Assembly: GCF_006175985.1 (NCBI RefSeq)
Contig: NZ_SRSH01000013.1
Span: forward strand, 1-64,000
From: Methylotetracoccus oryzae
Lineage (GTDB): Bacteria > Pseudomonadota > Gammaproteobacteria > Methylococcales > Methylococcaceae
DNA: 64,000 nt
Reading direction: 5' to 3'
Shown here: piece after piece, positions 26,850 through 35,831 of the stretch
How positions within the stretch are numbered: position 1 is the stretch's first letter
Layout: each line of letters begins with the position of its first letter
The notes under the pieces: generated by a model
Seen by the model: the letters and a program-made list of their open reading frames with translations, nothing else
Database searches by the model: none
Told to the model about the DNA's origin: nothing
Program-made: the position numbers and the translations under genes

Positions 26850-27243
26850 AAGGGAGGACGATGGACACGCGTTATCCGGCCAGGGGGAAAATCCACAGGG
26901 CAGCCATGGCGGCAGGATGGGAGCTAACAGTCAGGCTCGTTGACTAAGCTATGCGTAGTAATCGAGTCAGCGCCTCCCTGACAGAGTGAGCGCATGCCGG
27001 GACGACGGGGCCTGCAGCGGCTCGCGCCGGGACCGAGCGCCAACGGCGAGTGTCGCAATTCCTCCCGACGTTCGCAATCGGACACCCGGGGCGTCAGCGG
27101 CGATCGCAGGCCTCAAGAGTTGACAAGCTCTCGCGGCCTCCGCATCCTCCGCCTCGCCTGCGCAGTCCCGCCGGGCGGCTCTCGGAAGGGGGCGGGAAGG
27201 CCAACCTCGAGCTCTGCGCGAATACCGGATCAGGAGATCGCTC
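26850..27243. other. Intergenic stretch, 394 bp
   Basis: Divergent region between lhr and the glycosyltransferase. Nothing recognisable. AGGAG at 27231-27236 serves the glycosyltransferase start. Confidence 0.4.
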
Positions 27244-28179
27244 TTGGATGCACAAAACGTTGCGGTCATCATCGCCGCCTACAATGCCGCCGGTACGATC
27301 GCTCGCGCCATCCGTTCGGCCCTGGCCGAGCCGGAGGTCGTCGAGGTCGTCGTCGTGGATGACCGCTCCCGCGACGCGACGGTCGAGAACGCACGCGCTG
27401 CCGACGACGGCACAGGCCGTCTCAAGGTAATCGTCCAAGCCGAGAATCGCGGCCAATCGGCCGCACGCAACCGGGGCATGGACGAAAGCCGGGCTGAATG
27501 GATCGCCGTGCTCGATTCGGACGACTTCTTTCTGTCGGGACGAACCGCAGCGCTGCTGGCCTACGCGGATCGCGCAGAGTTCATCGCGGACGATGTCGGG
27601 CAGGCCGATGAGGCTTCGCTGGAACAGCCCCCCCGCAGCCTGATCGGCGAGGCATTGAGCGAACCACGACTGGTCGGATTCGATGAATTCGTCCTCTCGA
27701 ACGTGCCGAGCCGCGGCCGCAAGGAACTGGGCTATGTCCAGCCCATCATGCGGCGCAGCTTTATGGAACGTCACGCTCTGCGCTATCAGGAGCACATGCG
27801 CCTGGGCGAGGACTACGAGTTGTACACGCGAGCCATCGGCTGTGGCGCACGTTTCCTGCTGGTACCCGGGTTGGGCTACGTTGCCGTGGTCCGCAGCGAT
27901 TCGCTGAGCGAACGTCATCGCGTCGAAGACCTGCTGCATCTCCGCGATTGCGACCGGGACCTAGAGCAACTGAAGGGGCTGACCGACAGCAATCGCGCGG
28001 CACTGCGACAACACGCGATCAATGTGGACTGCCGCCTGCAATGGCGTCTGCTCATCGACGCACTCAAGCAACGCAGGCTGGGCGCCGCTCTGGCGAGCTT
28101 CGCCCAGCCCTGGCCGGTGCCGTGGTACCTCACCCGCCGCCTGATGGAACGCGCGCTGCGGCGGATTTCCGGGAGTTAG
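27244..28179 (+). CDS. Family 2 glycosyltransferase
   Basis: A 311-residue cytoplasmic GT-A transferase. The opening VAVIIAAYNAAGTIARAIRS is the nucleotide-sugar-binding first strand; VVVDDRSRDATVE and AVLDSDDFFL carry the metal-binding aspartates (D-S-D-D). About residue 185 GEDYELYTRA supplies the ED motif expected of the catalytic base. No membrane segments. Start is TTG: it is the only in-frame start after the well-placed AGGAG, and the next ATG at 27248 is in another frame. No other glycan gene adjoins, so acceptor and sugar are unknown. Confidence 0.87.
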   Translation: MDAQNVAVIIAAYNAAGTIARAIRSALAEPEVVEVVVVDDRSRDATVENARAADDGTGRLKVIVQAENRGQSAARNRGMDESRAEWIAVLDSDDFFLSGRTAALLAYADRAEFIADDVGQADEASLEQPPRSLIGEALSEPRLVGFDEFVLSNVPSRGRKELGYVQPIMRRSFMERHALRYQEHMRLGEDYELYTRAIGCGARFLLVPGLGYVAVVRSDSLSERHRVEDLLHLRDCDRDLEQLKGLTDSNRAALRQHAINVDCRLQWRLLIDALKQRRLGAALASFAQPWPVPWYLTRRLMERALRRISGS

Positions 28180-28511
28180 GAAACCGCGAAACCAAGGCCC
28201 TCACGGCTTTACTCGCAACTGCGCAAAGCGCCCGGTGTTCACGAGGCCGGAAGTGCCTTCCCGGCGCCGCCCCATGGCCATCCTGATGGCCGCCTCGTCT
28301 CTGTCCGACCTGAACCGAGTATCTCCCGGCCCAGGACAGCAGGCACCCTGATGCCCCTCGCTCACACCGCCTCTGTTGTGCCCGTGTGGTACCCTACCGC
28401 GGCGGTTGACTCCGGCAGAAGCTTACGCCGCGGGGCGGGCCCTGAAGCGGCGGGGGGCAACTGTTCCAATTACTTACAACCATAAGCATACTCAAGAGGG
28501 CGGGAGATACC
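28180..28511. other. Intergenic stretch, 332 bp
   Basis: Nothing recognisable beyond a possible promoter region for the LEA-like gene. GGGCGGGAG shortly before 28512 is its ribosome site. Confidence 0.4.
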
Positions 28512-29117
28512 ATGGCAGCAAACGAGGGTGAAGGTTTGGTCGGATCGTTGATCGCCACCGTCAAAGGATTGCTCGACAAGGCGATGGGCAAGGCGGCCCC
28601 GGTCGTCGAGGAAATCAAGAAAGACACGACGGAGATGGCTGGAAAGGTGGCCGACAACGTGACCGGCACGGCGGAACGGCTGACGGAAAACGCGGCAGAG
28701 CTGGCGCAGGAAGCGAAGGGGCGGATCGGTGTTGCGGTGGAAGACCTCAAGGAAAGGGCCGATATTGTCGTCCACGAAGTGAAGGAGCGGGTCGCGGAGG
28801 CTGGGGATGCGGTCAGTGAGCGCTATGAGCAGGTCACCGAAGCCGCAGGCGACTTCCTGCAGGGCGCCAAGGAAAAGATCGCCGAAACGGTTGAGGACCT
28901 TGAGGATTCGGCTGAACAGTTGATCGCCGCGACCAAGGAGCGCGCGGCCGACGTAGCCGAAAAAGTCGAGGACCTCGCCGACAGGGCCGAGGATGCGGCC
29001 GAGGATACCGCGGAGCGACTGGCCGATAAGGCCTCCGAATTGAAGGAATCGGCCAAGGCGAAGCTGGCCGAGGTGAGCGAAAAGCTCGTCGGCTCGGACG
29101 ATCAGGGTCAGGCCTGA
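28512..29117 (+). CDS. LEA-like / apolipoprotein-like amphipathic helical protein
   Basis: A 201-residue, alanine/glutamate/lysine-rich protein that is nearly all amphipathic helix. Loose 11-residue repeats run through it (for example AEKVEDLADRAEDAAEDTAE and ADKASELKESAKAKLAEVSE). No signal peptide. The N-terminal VGSLIATVKGLLDKAMG is mildly hydrophobic. Such proteins resemble late-embryogenesis-abundant and YtxH/apolipoprotein-like proteins that protect membranes or proteins under drying or osmotic stress; that role is an inference. No clear operon partner: upstream is 332 bp of non-coding sequence and downstream a hairpin terminator. Confidence 0.75.
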   Translation: MAANEGEGLVGSLIATVKGLLDKAMGKAAPVVEEIKKDTTEMAGKVADNVTGTAERLTENAAELAQEAKGRIGVAVEDLKERADIVVHEVKERVAEAGDAVSERYEQVTEAAGDFLQGAKEKIAETVEDLEDSAEQLIAATKERAADVAEKVEDLADRAEDAAEDTAERLADKASELKESAKAKLAEVSEKLVGSDDQGQA

Positions 29118-29134
29118 CGCAAAGGCCTGGTCGA

Positions 29135-29163
29135 GCGCGGGCGCCCCATCGCGGGGCCCGCGC
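29135..29163 (+). terminator. GC-rich hairpin after the LEA-like gene
   Basis: GCGCGGG (29135-29141) pairs with CCCGCGC (29157-29163), continued inside by CCCC / GGGG around ATCGC, with a two-base bulge. It starts 18 bp past the stop codon. No U tract follows, so termination is inferred from position and stem strength. Confidence 0.55.
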
Positions 29164-29244
29164 CGAAGGGAAGGAGCACGATCGTTCGGCGGCGCGAGCG
29201 CCGCGGTGGCGCATGGGTTCCGGCACCCACCATCGAGAGAAGGC

Positions 29245-30081
29245 CTACGCCCCCGACTCCCTGAGAAAGTACTCCAGCGGCGACGAAAAAAAACGCAGGA
29301 ACCCGTCCGGCAGCAGGATCAGGCGCCGCGTAGGATCCGGTTCGTACTGCGAGCGATAGGCGGCGAGGGCCGCCTGCTTCTTGCCGCGCTCAGCGGATGG
29401 CAGTTCGATCCGCACCAGCCGTGACCTTTCCCGTGCCGAAAGGACATCCAGACAACTGGATTCCCACAGCGACCAAACAAAGTAGTTCCACAGCTCGAAG
29501 GGCCGCGCCGAACCGGCCGTGGCCGCTTTGACCAGCCGGTGCGTCGCCTGATGGTCGGGGTGGAAATCGTTGCGGAACGGCAGAAAAACTTCCTGGGGCG
29601 CGACGCGCTGCAACACCGCCTCGATCTTTCCGACCGCAGCCTGGCGCTCAGCGTCACCAAAGCCAGTGAGTTCGCCGTCCGGCAGATCGAGAAATACCAC
29701 ATCGTCCGCTTGCATGCCGAGCGCATCCAGCGCCCGCAGCGCCTCCTGACGGCGCATCGCGCTGATCTCGGCACGCTGTTCCGGCGTGGTCTCATCGAGC
29801 GAACAGGCCCCGCCATCGGTCAGAAACACCACTGTGATCGGCGCACCCAGGCGGCATTTCGTCGCGATCAGCCCACCGCAACCCAATGTCTCGTCGTCCT
29901 GGTGCGGCGCGAACACCACGGCCGAGCGATCCGTCACCGCGACCGGTTCCGCCTCCCGACGCAGGCGCCGGAACGCGAGCCGCCGCAGGACCGCCTTGCG
30001 CAGCCGGCGCCAGCGCCAACCCAGATTGCGGCGGATGCGGCCAGCCAGCGTTTTCCGGTCTTCTTCAGGACTCGTTTGCAT
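29245..30081 (-). CDS. PIG-L family deacetylase
   Basis: A 278-residue protein. The zinc-binding signature reads PHQDDETLGCGG (family consensus A-H-P-D-D-E with Q replacing P here), followed by VVFLTDGG, and the third ligand in FRNDFHPDHQATH. PIG-L/LmbE enzymes remove N-acetyl groups from amino sugars such as GlcNAc-linked substrates. A basic head (RIRRNLGWRWRRLRKAVLRR) precedes the domain and may contact membrane. Start chosen at MQTSPEE; the frame is open well upstream but that extension overlaps nothing conserved. It stands alone, convergent with the LEA-like gene. Confidence 0.88.
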   Translation of the reverse strand: MQTSPEEDRKTLAGRIRRNLGWRWRRLRKAVLRRLAFRRLRREAEPVAVTDRSAVVFAPHQDDETLGCGGLIATKCRLGAPITVVFLTDGGACSLDETTPEQRAEISAMRRQEALRALDALGMQADDVVFLDLPDGELTGFGDAERQAAVGKIEAVLQRVAPQEVFLPFRNDFHPDHQATHRLVKAATAGSARPFELWNYFVWSLWESSCLDVLSARERSRLVRIELPSAERGKKQAALAAYRSQYEPDPTRRLILLPDGFLRFFSSPLEYFLRESGA

Positions 30082-30361
30082 CGCGTTGACGGAACCGGTT
30101 TCAAGCGTGAGAACGGCGGCCGGAGCGACGATTGATCTCGCGGCAGCCGCGTTGCGTCGGGAGATTATCGTTCCGCGGCGCGCGCTTGTCACCGCGAACG
30201 GCCGAGGATAAACCAAGAGAACGAACTCCGACCTGCTTCGCTGCATATTCCCGGAACACTGAGCAACCGTGACGTTTTCGTCAATTCCTTTACGACCTTT
30301 TCCGGCAGACCAACGGAGATCCAAGACCCCGTCTTTCCGAAGGATTCCAGGAGTCGCTGTC

Positions 30362-30840
30362 ATGAACAAGCCACTCACGCAGATCGACCTCGGCCTGGCG
30401 CCACTAGCCGCCACCACGACCGGCGCCGTTCCGCTGACGACCGTTGATGCCACGGCTGGTGGCGGGCCACGGCAGCAGTGCGCTGCTAAGCAGCCGCTAC
30501 AACCGGACAACAAGGGGTTACAACTGGTATGGTCAGCTGGGGCTCGGCGACAGCGGTTCGGGTATGGAACGGTTGACGCCAACGCCGGTTACGGGTCTGA
30601 ACGGCATCGCCGCCAGCAGGGGCTACGGCCATAGCCTCGCGTGGCAGGCGGATGGCTCTGTCTGGTCCAGGGGCGACAACAAGTTCGGCCAACTCGGTCT
30701 CGGCACCAGCGGCAGCCGTACCGACCGGCTAACCCCAGCCCAGATCGCCACCGAGCACGTGGCCTCGAACTTGACCCCGCCATCGTCGATTTCGGCCTAG
30801 CCGCAAGGTCGGCCCTGCCGATCACCAAAACCTTGCAGAC
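30362..30840 (+). pseudogene. Decayed RCC1-repeat exported protein
   Basis: Three frames are needed to follow the homology. The first starts MNKPLTQIDLGLAPLAATTT. The second carries RCC1-type repeats: GYNWYGQLGLGDSGSG, then GYGHSLAWQADGSVWSRGDN and KFGQLGLGTSGS. The third contains LDPAIVDFGLAARSALPITK, which resembles the choice-of-anchor strand (x-P-x-x-x-D-F-G) that often follows RCC1 repeats in bacterial surface proteins. At least two frameshifts and loss of most repeats (normally seven) mark it as a pseudogene. The end is approximate. Confidence 0.6.
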
Positions 30841-30998
30841 GGCGCACCGGCCCAGTTGCCCGCACGCACTCCAGCCGACGACGCTCGCAACCTTTCCTCT
30901 CGCCATATCGCCTCGCCGGGCCAATGGGATAGACTTCGGGACTGGCTCATGGAGTCGCCGCACGTCCCAACCGTCCGCACCGCGAAGTCTTGCTTGCC

Positions 30999-32321
30999 AT
31001 GCCCCCGAATCCATCCCACCCGACACATGACTGGCTGAACTGGGCGAAGCGCTGGATCGCGGCGCTGCGCCGCGAATACGACGAGGGTGGTCTGGCGCTA
31101 CGCGCGACCAGTCTGGTCTACACCAGCCTGCTCTCGCTGGCGCCCTTGTTGGCCGTCAGTTTTTCGGTGTTGAAGGCCTTCGGCGTTCACAACCAGCTCG
31201 AGCCCCTGTTGCTCGAACTGCTGGAGCCGCTGGGCGACAAATCCGCCGAAATCACCCGAACCATCATCGGTTTCGTCGAGAGTATCGGCGTCGGCGTACT
31301 CGGCATGCTCGGCGTCGCCACCTTGTTCTACACCGTGATCTCGCTACTCGAGAAAATCGAGTCGACCTTCAACCACATCTGGCGGGTTGCAACGGCGCGC
31401 AGTTTCGCGCGCCGCTTCAGTGATTATCTGAGCGTCATCCTGGTCGGCCCGGTGCTGGTGTTTTCGGCCATCGGCTTGATGGCCTCGACGGCACAGCACG
31501 AGTGGGTGCAACACATCCTCGCGATCGAGCCTTTCGGCACCCTCTACTATTTGCTGACGAAGATACTGTTGCCCTATGCATTCATCTCGGTGGCATTCAG
31601 CTTCGTCTATGTGTTCATTCCCAACACCCGCGTGCAATGGTCGGCGGCGGTCGGGGGCGGTCTGGTCGCCGGCGTGACCTGGAAGCTCGTCGGATCGCTG
31701 TTCGCAGCGTTCGTATCGAACTCGGCGAGTTACAGTGCGATCTACTCCAGCTTCGCGGCCATCATCTTGTTCATGCTGTGGCTGTATATCAGCTGGTTGA
31801 TCCTGTTGCTCGGCGGCGCAATTGCCTTCCATATCCAATACCCGCGCTATCTGCACTATGGCAGCCGGCACCCGAAGCTCAGCATCCGCTGCATCGAGCA
31901 ACTGGCCCTGGAACTGATGTACCTGATCGGCCTCCGCCACTACCGCGGCGAGTCCGCTATACCGCTGCATACCCTTGCCGATATGGTCAACCTGCCCTGG
32001 GAATCGGTCGGTGGCGTGCTGTCGGTGCTGCAGCGCAGAAACCTGCTGGTCGTCACCGACGGCGAGAACGGGACCTACCAACTAGCGCGCGACACGGACG
32101 CGATCCGGCTGCAGGATATCCTGTCGGCGATTCGGTCGTCGGGCGATGTCGATACCCTGCCCGTGATCACCGGGCCGGATTCGACGACCGCGCTCGACGG
32201 ACTGCGGGATGCACCGGGCTGGCTGGCTGGTCAGGCGGATACCGGTCTGACCCTGCGCGCGGTTCTCATCGACACCTCGACGGAAGCGGGCGATGAGAGC
32301 AGCCGTCTGCCGGCGGCATGA
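30999..32321 (+). CDS. YihY/BrkB family inner-membrane protein (formerly annotated ribonuclease BN)
   Basis: A 440-residue protein. Six hydrophobic segments lie between about residues 35 and 285 (SLVYTSLLSLAPLLAVSFSV is the family-typical first one, followed by GVGVLGMLGVATLFYTVISL, further ones up to IILFMLWLYISWLILLLGGA). The cytoplasmic tail (about 290-440) looks like a winged-helix module (TLADMVNLPWESVGGVLSVL, QRRNLLVVTDGENGTYQLAR), seen in the longer members of this family. The old RNase BN name is an error for this family; function is unknown. Start is the ATG at 30999; a TTG three codons earlier is possible. Confidence 0.88.
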   Translation: MPPNPSHPTHDWLNWAKRWIAALRREYDEGGLALRATSLVYTSLLSLAPLLAVSFSVLKAFGVHNQLEPLLLELLEPLGDKSAEITRTIIGFVESIGVGVLGMLGVATLFYTVISLLEKIESTFNHIWRVATARSFARRFSDYLSVILVGPVLVFSAIGLMASTAQHEWVQHILAIEPFGTLYYLLTKILLPYAFISVAFSFVYVFIPNTRVQWSAAVGGGLVAGVTWKLVGSLFAAFVSNSASYSAIYSSFAAIILFMLWLYISWLILLLGGAIAFHIQYPRYLHYGSRHPKLSIRCIEQLALELMYLIGLRHYRGESAIPLHTLADMVNLPWESVGGVLSVLQRRNLLVVTDGENGTYQLARDTDAIRLQDILSAIRSSGDVDTLPVITGPDSTTALDGLRDAPGWLAGQADTGLTLRAVLIDTSTEAGDESSRLPAA

Positions 32322-32714
32322 TCCGGAGCCAAACCCCGGTCGTTACTAGCCAATACGCACTCACGTGACAGAGTCGCGCAGCGACACCGGCGCGCCTCTC
32401 CCTCGGGGAGAGTATGGGTGAGGGCAAGCGGTCATGGCCCGCGTGCCGTCATCATCCGGGGTGGCACGAAGGCCATAACCGTTAGCCGCACCAGGTTCGA
32501 CAAACCACACACCGCATGCTACCGTGCCGGCGCCTGCGGATGTTAATTCCACGGAATCTGGGCAATCCCTTTCCGAATCAAGCGTCCTCGATGTGTTCTC
32601 GGGAGACCGGTCTCATCCCCGTGAACTAATTCCCTAGGCTAGGATGCGGCTTGGACTATCAGCCGAATTTTGCAGTTGCATTTTCCGGGATCGCTCGGAA
32701 GCGGAGTTATCTGA
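32322..32714. other. Intergenic stretch with a CTCTCCC...GGGAGAG hairpin
   Basis: Holds a hairpin at 32396-32412 (stem CTCTCCC / GGGAGAG, loop TCG) followed by GGTGAGGG, the very common intergenic motif of GC-rich proteobacteria; it may terminate transcription from the YihY gene. A 12-bp palindrome GAGACCGGTCTC lies near 32602. The rest should be the promoter and long 5' leader of the RRM gene. No gene seen. Confidence 0.5.
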
Positions 32715-33008
32715 ATGAAGAACCTGTATGTTGGAAACTTGCCGTACAGCACCACCGATGAAGACCTGCGCAGATTGTTCGCGCAGTTCGGTGAAGTCCA
32801 GTCGGTCAGCGTGATTGCCGATCGCTTTTCCGGACAGTCGAAGGGTTTCGGCTTCGTCATGATGGATGCGAAAGGCGGACAAGCCGCTATCGACCAGCTG
32901 CACCAGAGCGAGATCGGCGGACGCTCGATCACCGTCAATGAGGCGCGCCCGCGCGAGGAGTCGGCTGGCCGCCGCAATTTCGGCGGTGGCGGACGTCGCG
33001 ATTACTGA
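32715..33008 (+). CDS. RRM-domain RNA-binding protein
   Basis: A 97-residue single RNA-recognition-motif protein. RNP2 is LYVGNLPYS at residues 3-11 and RNP1 is KGFGFVMM at about 45-52, both with the expected aromatic residues. The C-terminal tail is glycine/arginine-rich (RRNFGGGGRRDY), adding nonspecific RNA affinity. This is the compact type known from cyanobacterial and proteobacterial cold-response proteins. GGAG lies 9 bases before the ATG. A long leader upstream would fit cold-regulated translation, which is a guess. Monocistronic. Confidence 0.93.
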   Translation: MKNLYVGNLPYSTTDEDLRRLFAQFGEVQSVSVIADRFSGQSKGFGFVMMDAKGGQAAIDQLHQSEIGGRSITVNEARPREESAGRRNFGGGGRRDY

Positions 33009-33028
33009 GTTCCGCCCATTGGTGCCGT

Positions 33029-33057
33029 GGTGGCGGGCAAGCTGACTCCCCGCCACC
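33029..33057. terminator. Hairpin between convergent genes
   Basis: Nine-bp stem GGTGGCGGG (33029-33037) / CCCGCCACC (33049-33057) with an 11-base loop, placed 20 bp after the RRM stop and 37 bp before the stop of the convergent MCE lipoprotein gene. Could serve both directions. Confidence 0.6.
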
Positions 33058-33093
33058 GATGCCTGCCAGTGCGGCGGCGCGTTCCAAGGCAAC

Positions 33094-33759
33094 CTAAATC
33101 GTGCGCGGCTCCTTCTTTTCGGGCGCCGGATTTTTCTCGTATTCCTTCAACCGCTCCCGGAGCCGGTTCATTTCCTGCTCCAGCTTTGGCAGCAGATCCT
33201 TTTTGAAGGACTCCTCCGCCTGAGACTGCGCCTTTTGCAGTTCATCGGTCAGCCGCCGCCACTCCTCCTGCAGCCGTTTGGCTTCCTCTGAATCGGGCGC
33301 CTTGCGTAATTCGTCCTGGAACTGCTCCAGTTGCCCGCGCAAACCCTTGAGTCCGTCACCGAAACGCCGAAACAATTCGCCAAAAGGCGGTAGACCCGAG
33401 AAACGCTCCGAACCTTCGACCGTACTCCCCTCGGCCAGAACCGGCCCGCCGGGTTCGCCCTGCTCGACTTCGATCTGCTTTTTTCCGGGATTTCCGGGCT
33501 GCTCAACCAGGTAGAACCGTGAAGCCGCCGTGGCGGCCGGCGCGAACGAGCGCTTGATCTCGATTCCAACCAGATCGCCGCCTCGAGGGTCGGCTTCGAT
33601 CGACTCAACCGTACCGATCACCGCAGCGGTTTTAATGACAGGCGAGCCGGGCACCAAGCCGGCAGCGTCCCGATAATGCACTTTCAGGTGCAGATTCTGG
33701 TCGCCGCAGCCTCCCAGAAACAGCAGCCCGAGTACCGCCACCGTACGTATTCCCGACAT
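33094..33759 (-). CDS. MCE/MlaD-domain lipoprotein with coiled-coil tail
   Basis: A 221-residue lipoprotein. The signal MSGIRTVAVLGLLFLGGC has lipobox LGGC. Residues about 24-100 are an MCE-like domain (LKVHYRDAAGLVPGSPVIKT, then IGTVESI and GIEIKRSF). Residues about 130-215 are a long coiled coil (EEWRRLTDELQKAQSQAEES, LEQEMNRLRERLKEYEKN). MCE proteins normally sit with an ABC transporter (mla) or PqiA/YebS partner; none is near, and the lipobox rather than a TM anchor is also less usual. Possibly an accessory of the pqi system elsewhere in the window. Confidence 0.8.
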   Translation of the reverse strand: MSGIRTVAVLGLLFLGGCGDQNLHLKVHYRDAAGLVPGSPVIKTAAVIGTVESIEADPRGGDLVGIEIKRSFAPAATAASRFYLVEQPGNPGKKQIEVEQGEPGGPVLAEGSTVEGSERFSGLPPFGELFRRFGDGLKGLRGQLEQFQDELRKAPDSEEAKRLQEEWRRLTDELQKAQSQAEESFKKDLLPKLEQEMNRLRERLKEYEKNPAPEKKEPRTI

Positions 33760-33821
33760 GATTGCGACCCCACGCCATTTGTGTCAACGTTGAACCTGCA
33801 TCAAACAGCAGACCCAACCCC

Positions 33822-34013
33822 ATGAAATATTTCAATGCCGCAGCATGGCTTGCCGTGTTCCTGTGCCTGGCAACCTATGTCAGCGAAAAGCGGCAACCCG
33901 TCTCCGCCGACGATTGCCAAGTATACGACCGTTTGGGCCGTGGAATCGGCTGCGAGGACGAGGATCTCACCGACCGTCTCAACAGCAGCGAACGGCGGGA
34001 CTCCTCGCATTAA
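33822..34013 (+). CDS. Small exported hypothetical protein
   Basis: A 63-residue product, MKYFNAAAWLAVFLCLATYV followed by a polar tail with two cysteines (DDCQVYD, GIGCEDED) that might form a disulfide. The hydrophobic head could be a signal peptide or anchor. No clear ribosome site. It is divergent from the MCE lipoprotein by 62 bp and followed by the sensor kinase after 94 bp. No family recognised. Confidence 0.5.
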   Translation: MKYFNAAAWLAVFLCLATYVSEKRQPVSADDCQVYDRLGRGIGCEDEDLTDRLNSSERRDSSH

Positions 34014-34107
34014 AGGACGATACCGTCAGCGAGGCTTCGCAGCGATAATTCAGCGTTTTTTCTGTATTTTTTGTTGCGCAATCGCCGATCGACGGGTTCC
34101 TCTGATA

Positions 34108-35370
34108 ATGACGGCCACCCATGTCACCGCCGAGCAGTTGGGTCTGCTGCGGACTTCCCGCGCGCTGAAGACCGACGAAGCGGCCGGGGGCCCCGATAGC
34201 GACCTCGCACGTCTGGCAGAGTTGATCAGCAAACATGCGTCGGCCGACACCTACACGCTGCACTGCACTCCGGGGCAGATCATCTGCCGGGAGGGCGACC
34301 CTGGGGATGCGCTCTATCTGATTCACTCGGGTACGGCAGCCGTCTTCAAGGGGCCGGCCGAAGCTCCACTGCTCCTGGCGCGGCGTGGCGCCGGGGAGAT
34401 CATCGGCGAGATGGCCTTGCTCGATGACCTGCCCCGTTCCGCCTCCGTGGTCGCCATGGACGCGCTCACTCTTTTGCGGCTGCCCCGGGAGGACTTTCAA
34501 CAGCTGATGTTGCAGAGCCCGGCGGCCGACGTCGACATGCTGCGGAAATTCAGCCACCGTCTGCGCAGCGCGGACACGGTCCTGACCCACCTCAGTTCAT
34601 CGGAAACGCAGTTATCGGGCCGCGTTTCCGAGTTGGCGACCGAGAACCAGGAACTGCTCGAACTCCAGCGCTTGCGGCAGCAGACGATGGATCTGGTCAT
34701 CCATGATCTCCGGAATCCTCTGCAAGGCATCACGGCGGCCGCCGACCTGCTGCGCGCCACATTGCCCGAAGCGGAAGTTGCCCGGAGCATCAAGCTCTTT
34801 ACCTACATCAATGCGCATTGCACCCGCCTGCAACACTTGGTCGACTCCCTGATCGATATTTCCCGCATGGAGAGCGGACAGCTTCAGCTGATGCCGGAAC
34901 AAACAGATCTGGCCCAGATCTTGACCAATGCCACCGAGCGCGCTCGCCCGTCATTCGAGGCCAACGAAATGACGTGTGAAGTGCAATTGCCCGCCGCGGG
35001 GCCCGCCCTGTTCGTGGATGTCAGCCTCCTGGACCGGGTCATCACGAACTTGCTCGACAATGCCGTCAAATTCAGCCCGCGCCGGGGACGCATCCTGGTT
35101 TCAGGAACGTTCGACGCCGATTCGGTCAGGCTGACGATAGAAGATAACGGTATTGGCATCCCGCCGGCGCAACGCGAGCAGATGTTCGAGCGGTTCGCCC
35201 GCGGGTCGAATCCCGGGACGCCCCGGGTGGGCGGATTCGGACTCGGCTTGACATTCTGCCGACTCGCCGTCGAGGCCCACAACGGCCGCATCTGGGTCGA
35301 GGACGGCCCTGGCGGCGTTGGATGCCGGTTTCTGATCTCCTTACCGCTGCATGCAGACGACGCGACCTGA
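34108..35370 (+). CDS. Cyclic-nucleotide-binding domain fused to histidine kinase
   Basis: A 420-residue soluble protein. Residues about 48-150 are a cNMP-binding domain (GQIICREGDPGDALYLIHSG, then GEIIGEMALLDDLPRSASVV, the phosphate-binding cassette). A short coiled coil (ETQLSGRVSELATENQELLE) leads to the dimerisation helix with H199 in LVIHDLRNPLQGI. The ATPase domain has the N box LLDNAVKFSPRRG, G1 IEDNGIGIPPAQ, F box MFERFARG and G2 GGFGLGLTFCRLA. No membrane segments. No response regulator adjoins, so its partner is unknown. Start chosen at MTATHVTAEQ; upstream in-frame codons cross a region with no homology. Confidence 0.9.
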   Translation: MTATHVTAEQLGLLRTSRALKTDEAAGGPDSDLARLAELISKHASADTYTLHCTPGQIICREGDPGDALYLIHSGTAAVFKGPAEAPLLLARRGAGEIIGEMALLDDLPRSASVVAMDALTLLRLPREDFQQLMLQSPAADVDMLRKFSHRLRSADTVLTHLSSSETQLSGRVSELATENQELLELQRLRQQTMDLVIHDLRNPLQGITAAADLLRATLPEAEVARSIKLFTYINAHCTRLQHLVDSLIDISRMESGQLQLMPEQTDLAQILTNATERARPSFEANEMTCEVQLPAAGPALFVDVSLLDRVITNLLDNAVKFSPRRGRILVSGTFDADSVRLTIEDNGIGIPPAQREQMFERFARGSNPGTPRVGGFGLGLTFCRLAVEAHNGRIWVEDGPGGVGCRFLISLPLHADDAT

Positions 35371-35831
35371 TCGCGCCGAGGCCCAAGCAACGGCACGAAA
35401 CTCTTTTCGCCGTTCGCCATGCGCCCTCGCTGCAGGCACGACCCCGCCGGCTCGGCGTCGCGTCATACTTGCTTACGCTTGACCTGACGTGTATCCGCTC
35501 CCGGCGCACGAAAGCCGGCACAGAAGACAGGATGGCGGCGCCATTCGCCCGAAGATGCCTGCGCGGCAGAACAGGCAATTTGTCAATAGGAAAAGCTACG
35601 AATTGACGCCGGAAGTCTCCGGGGCTTGAATCCTACACTTGGGGCTAGGGGGCCGAAGGCAGTTTGCGGTGATCCGGTACCTTCCCAAAAAAAGTGGCCC
35701 GTCGATACGGCGGACTCATCGCGGCGAGCCGGACCACTGGCTTACTCCAGGATGGACCGTCGCCACGAACAACATCCGCCGGAGGGCATGGTACATACAC
35801 CATCGATACCGGCAAGGACTCAGGAATCAAC
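35371..35831. other. Intergenic stretch, 461 bp
   Basis: Nothing recognisable. Open frames here lack ribosome sites and have odd composition. Confidence 0.4.

Noticed and set aside
32396..32412. CTCTCCC/GGGAGAG hairpin considered as the start of a repeat family
   Set aside because: A very common intergenic hairpin motif in GC-rich proteobacteria; only one copy seen here.
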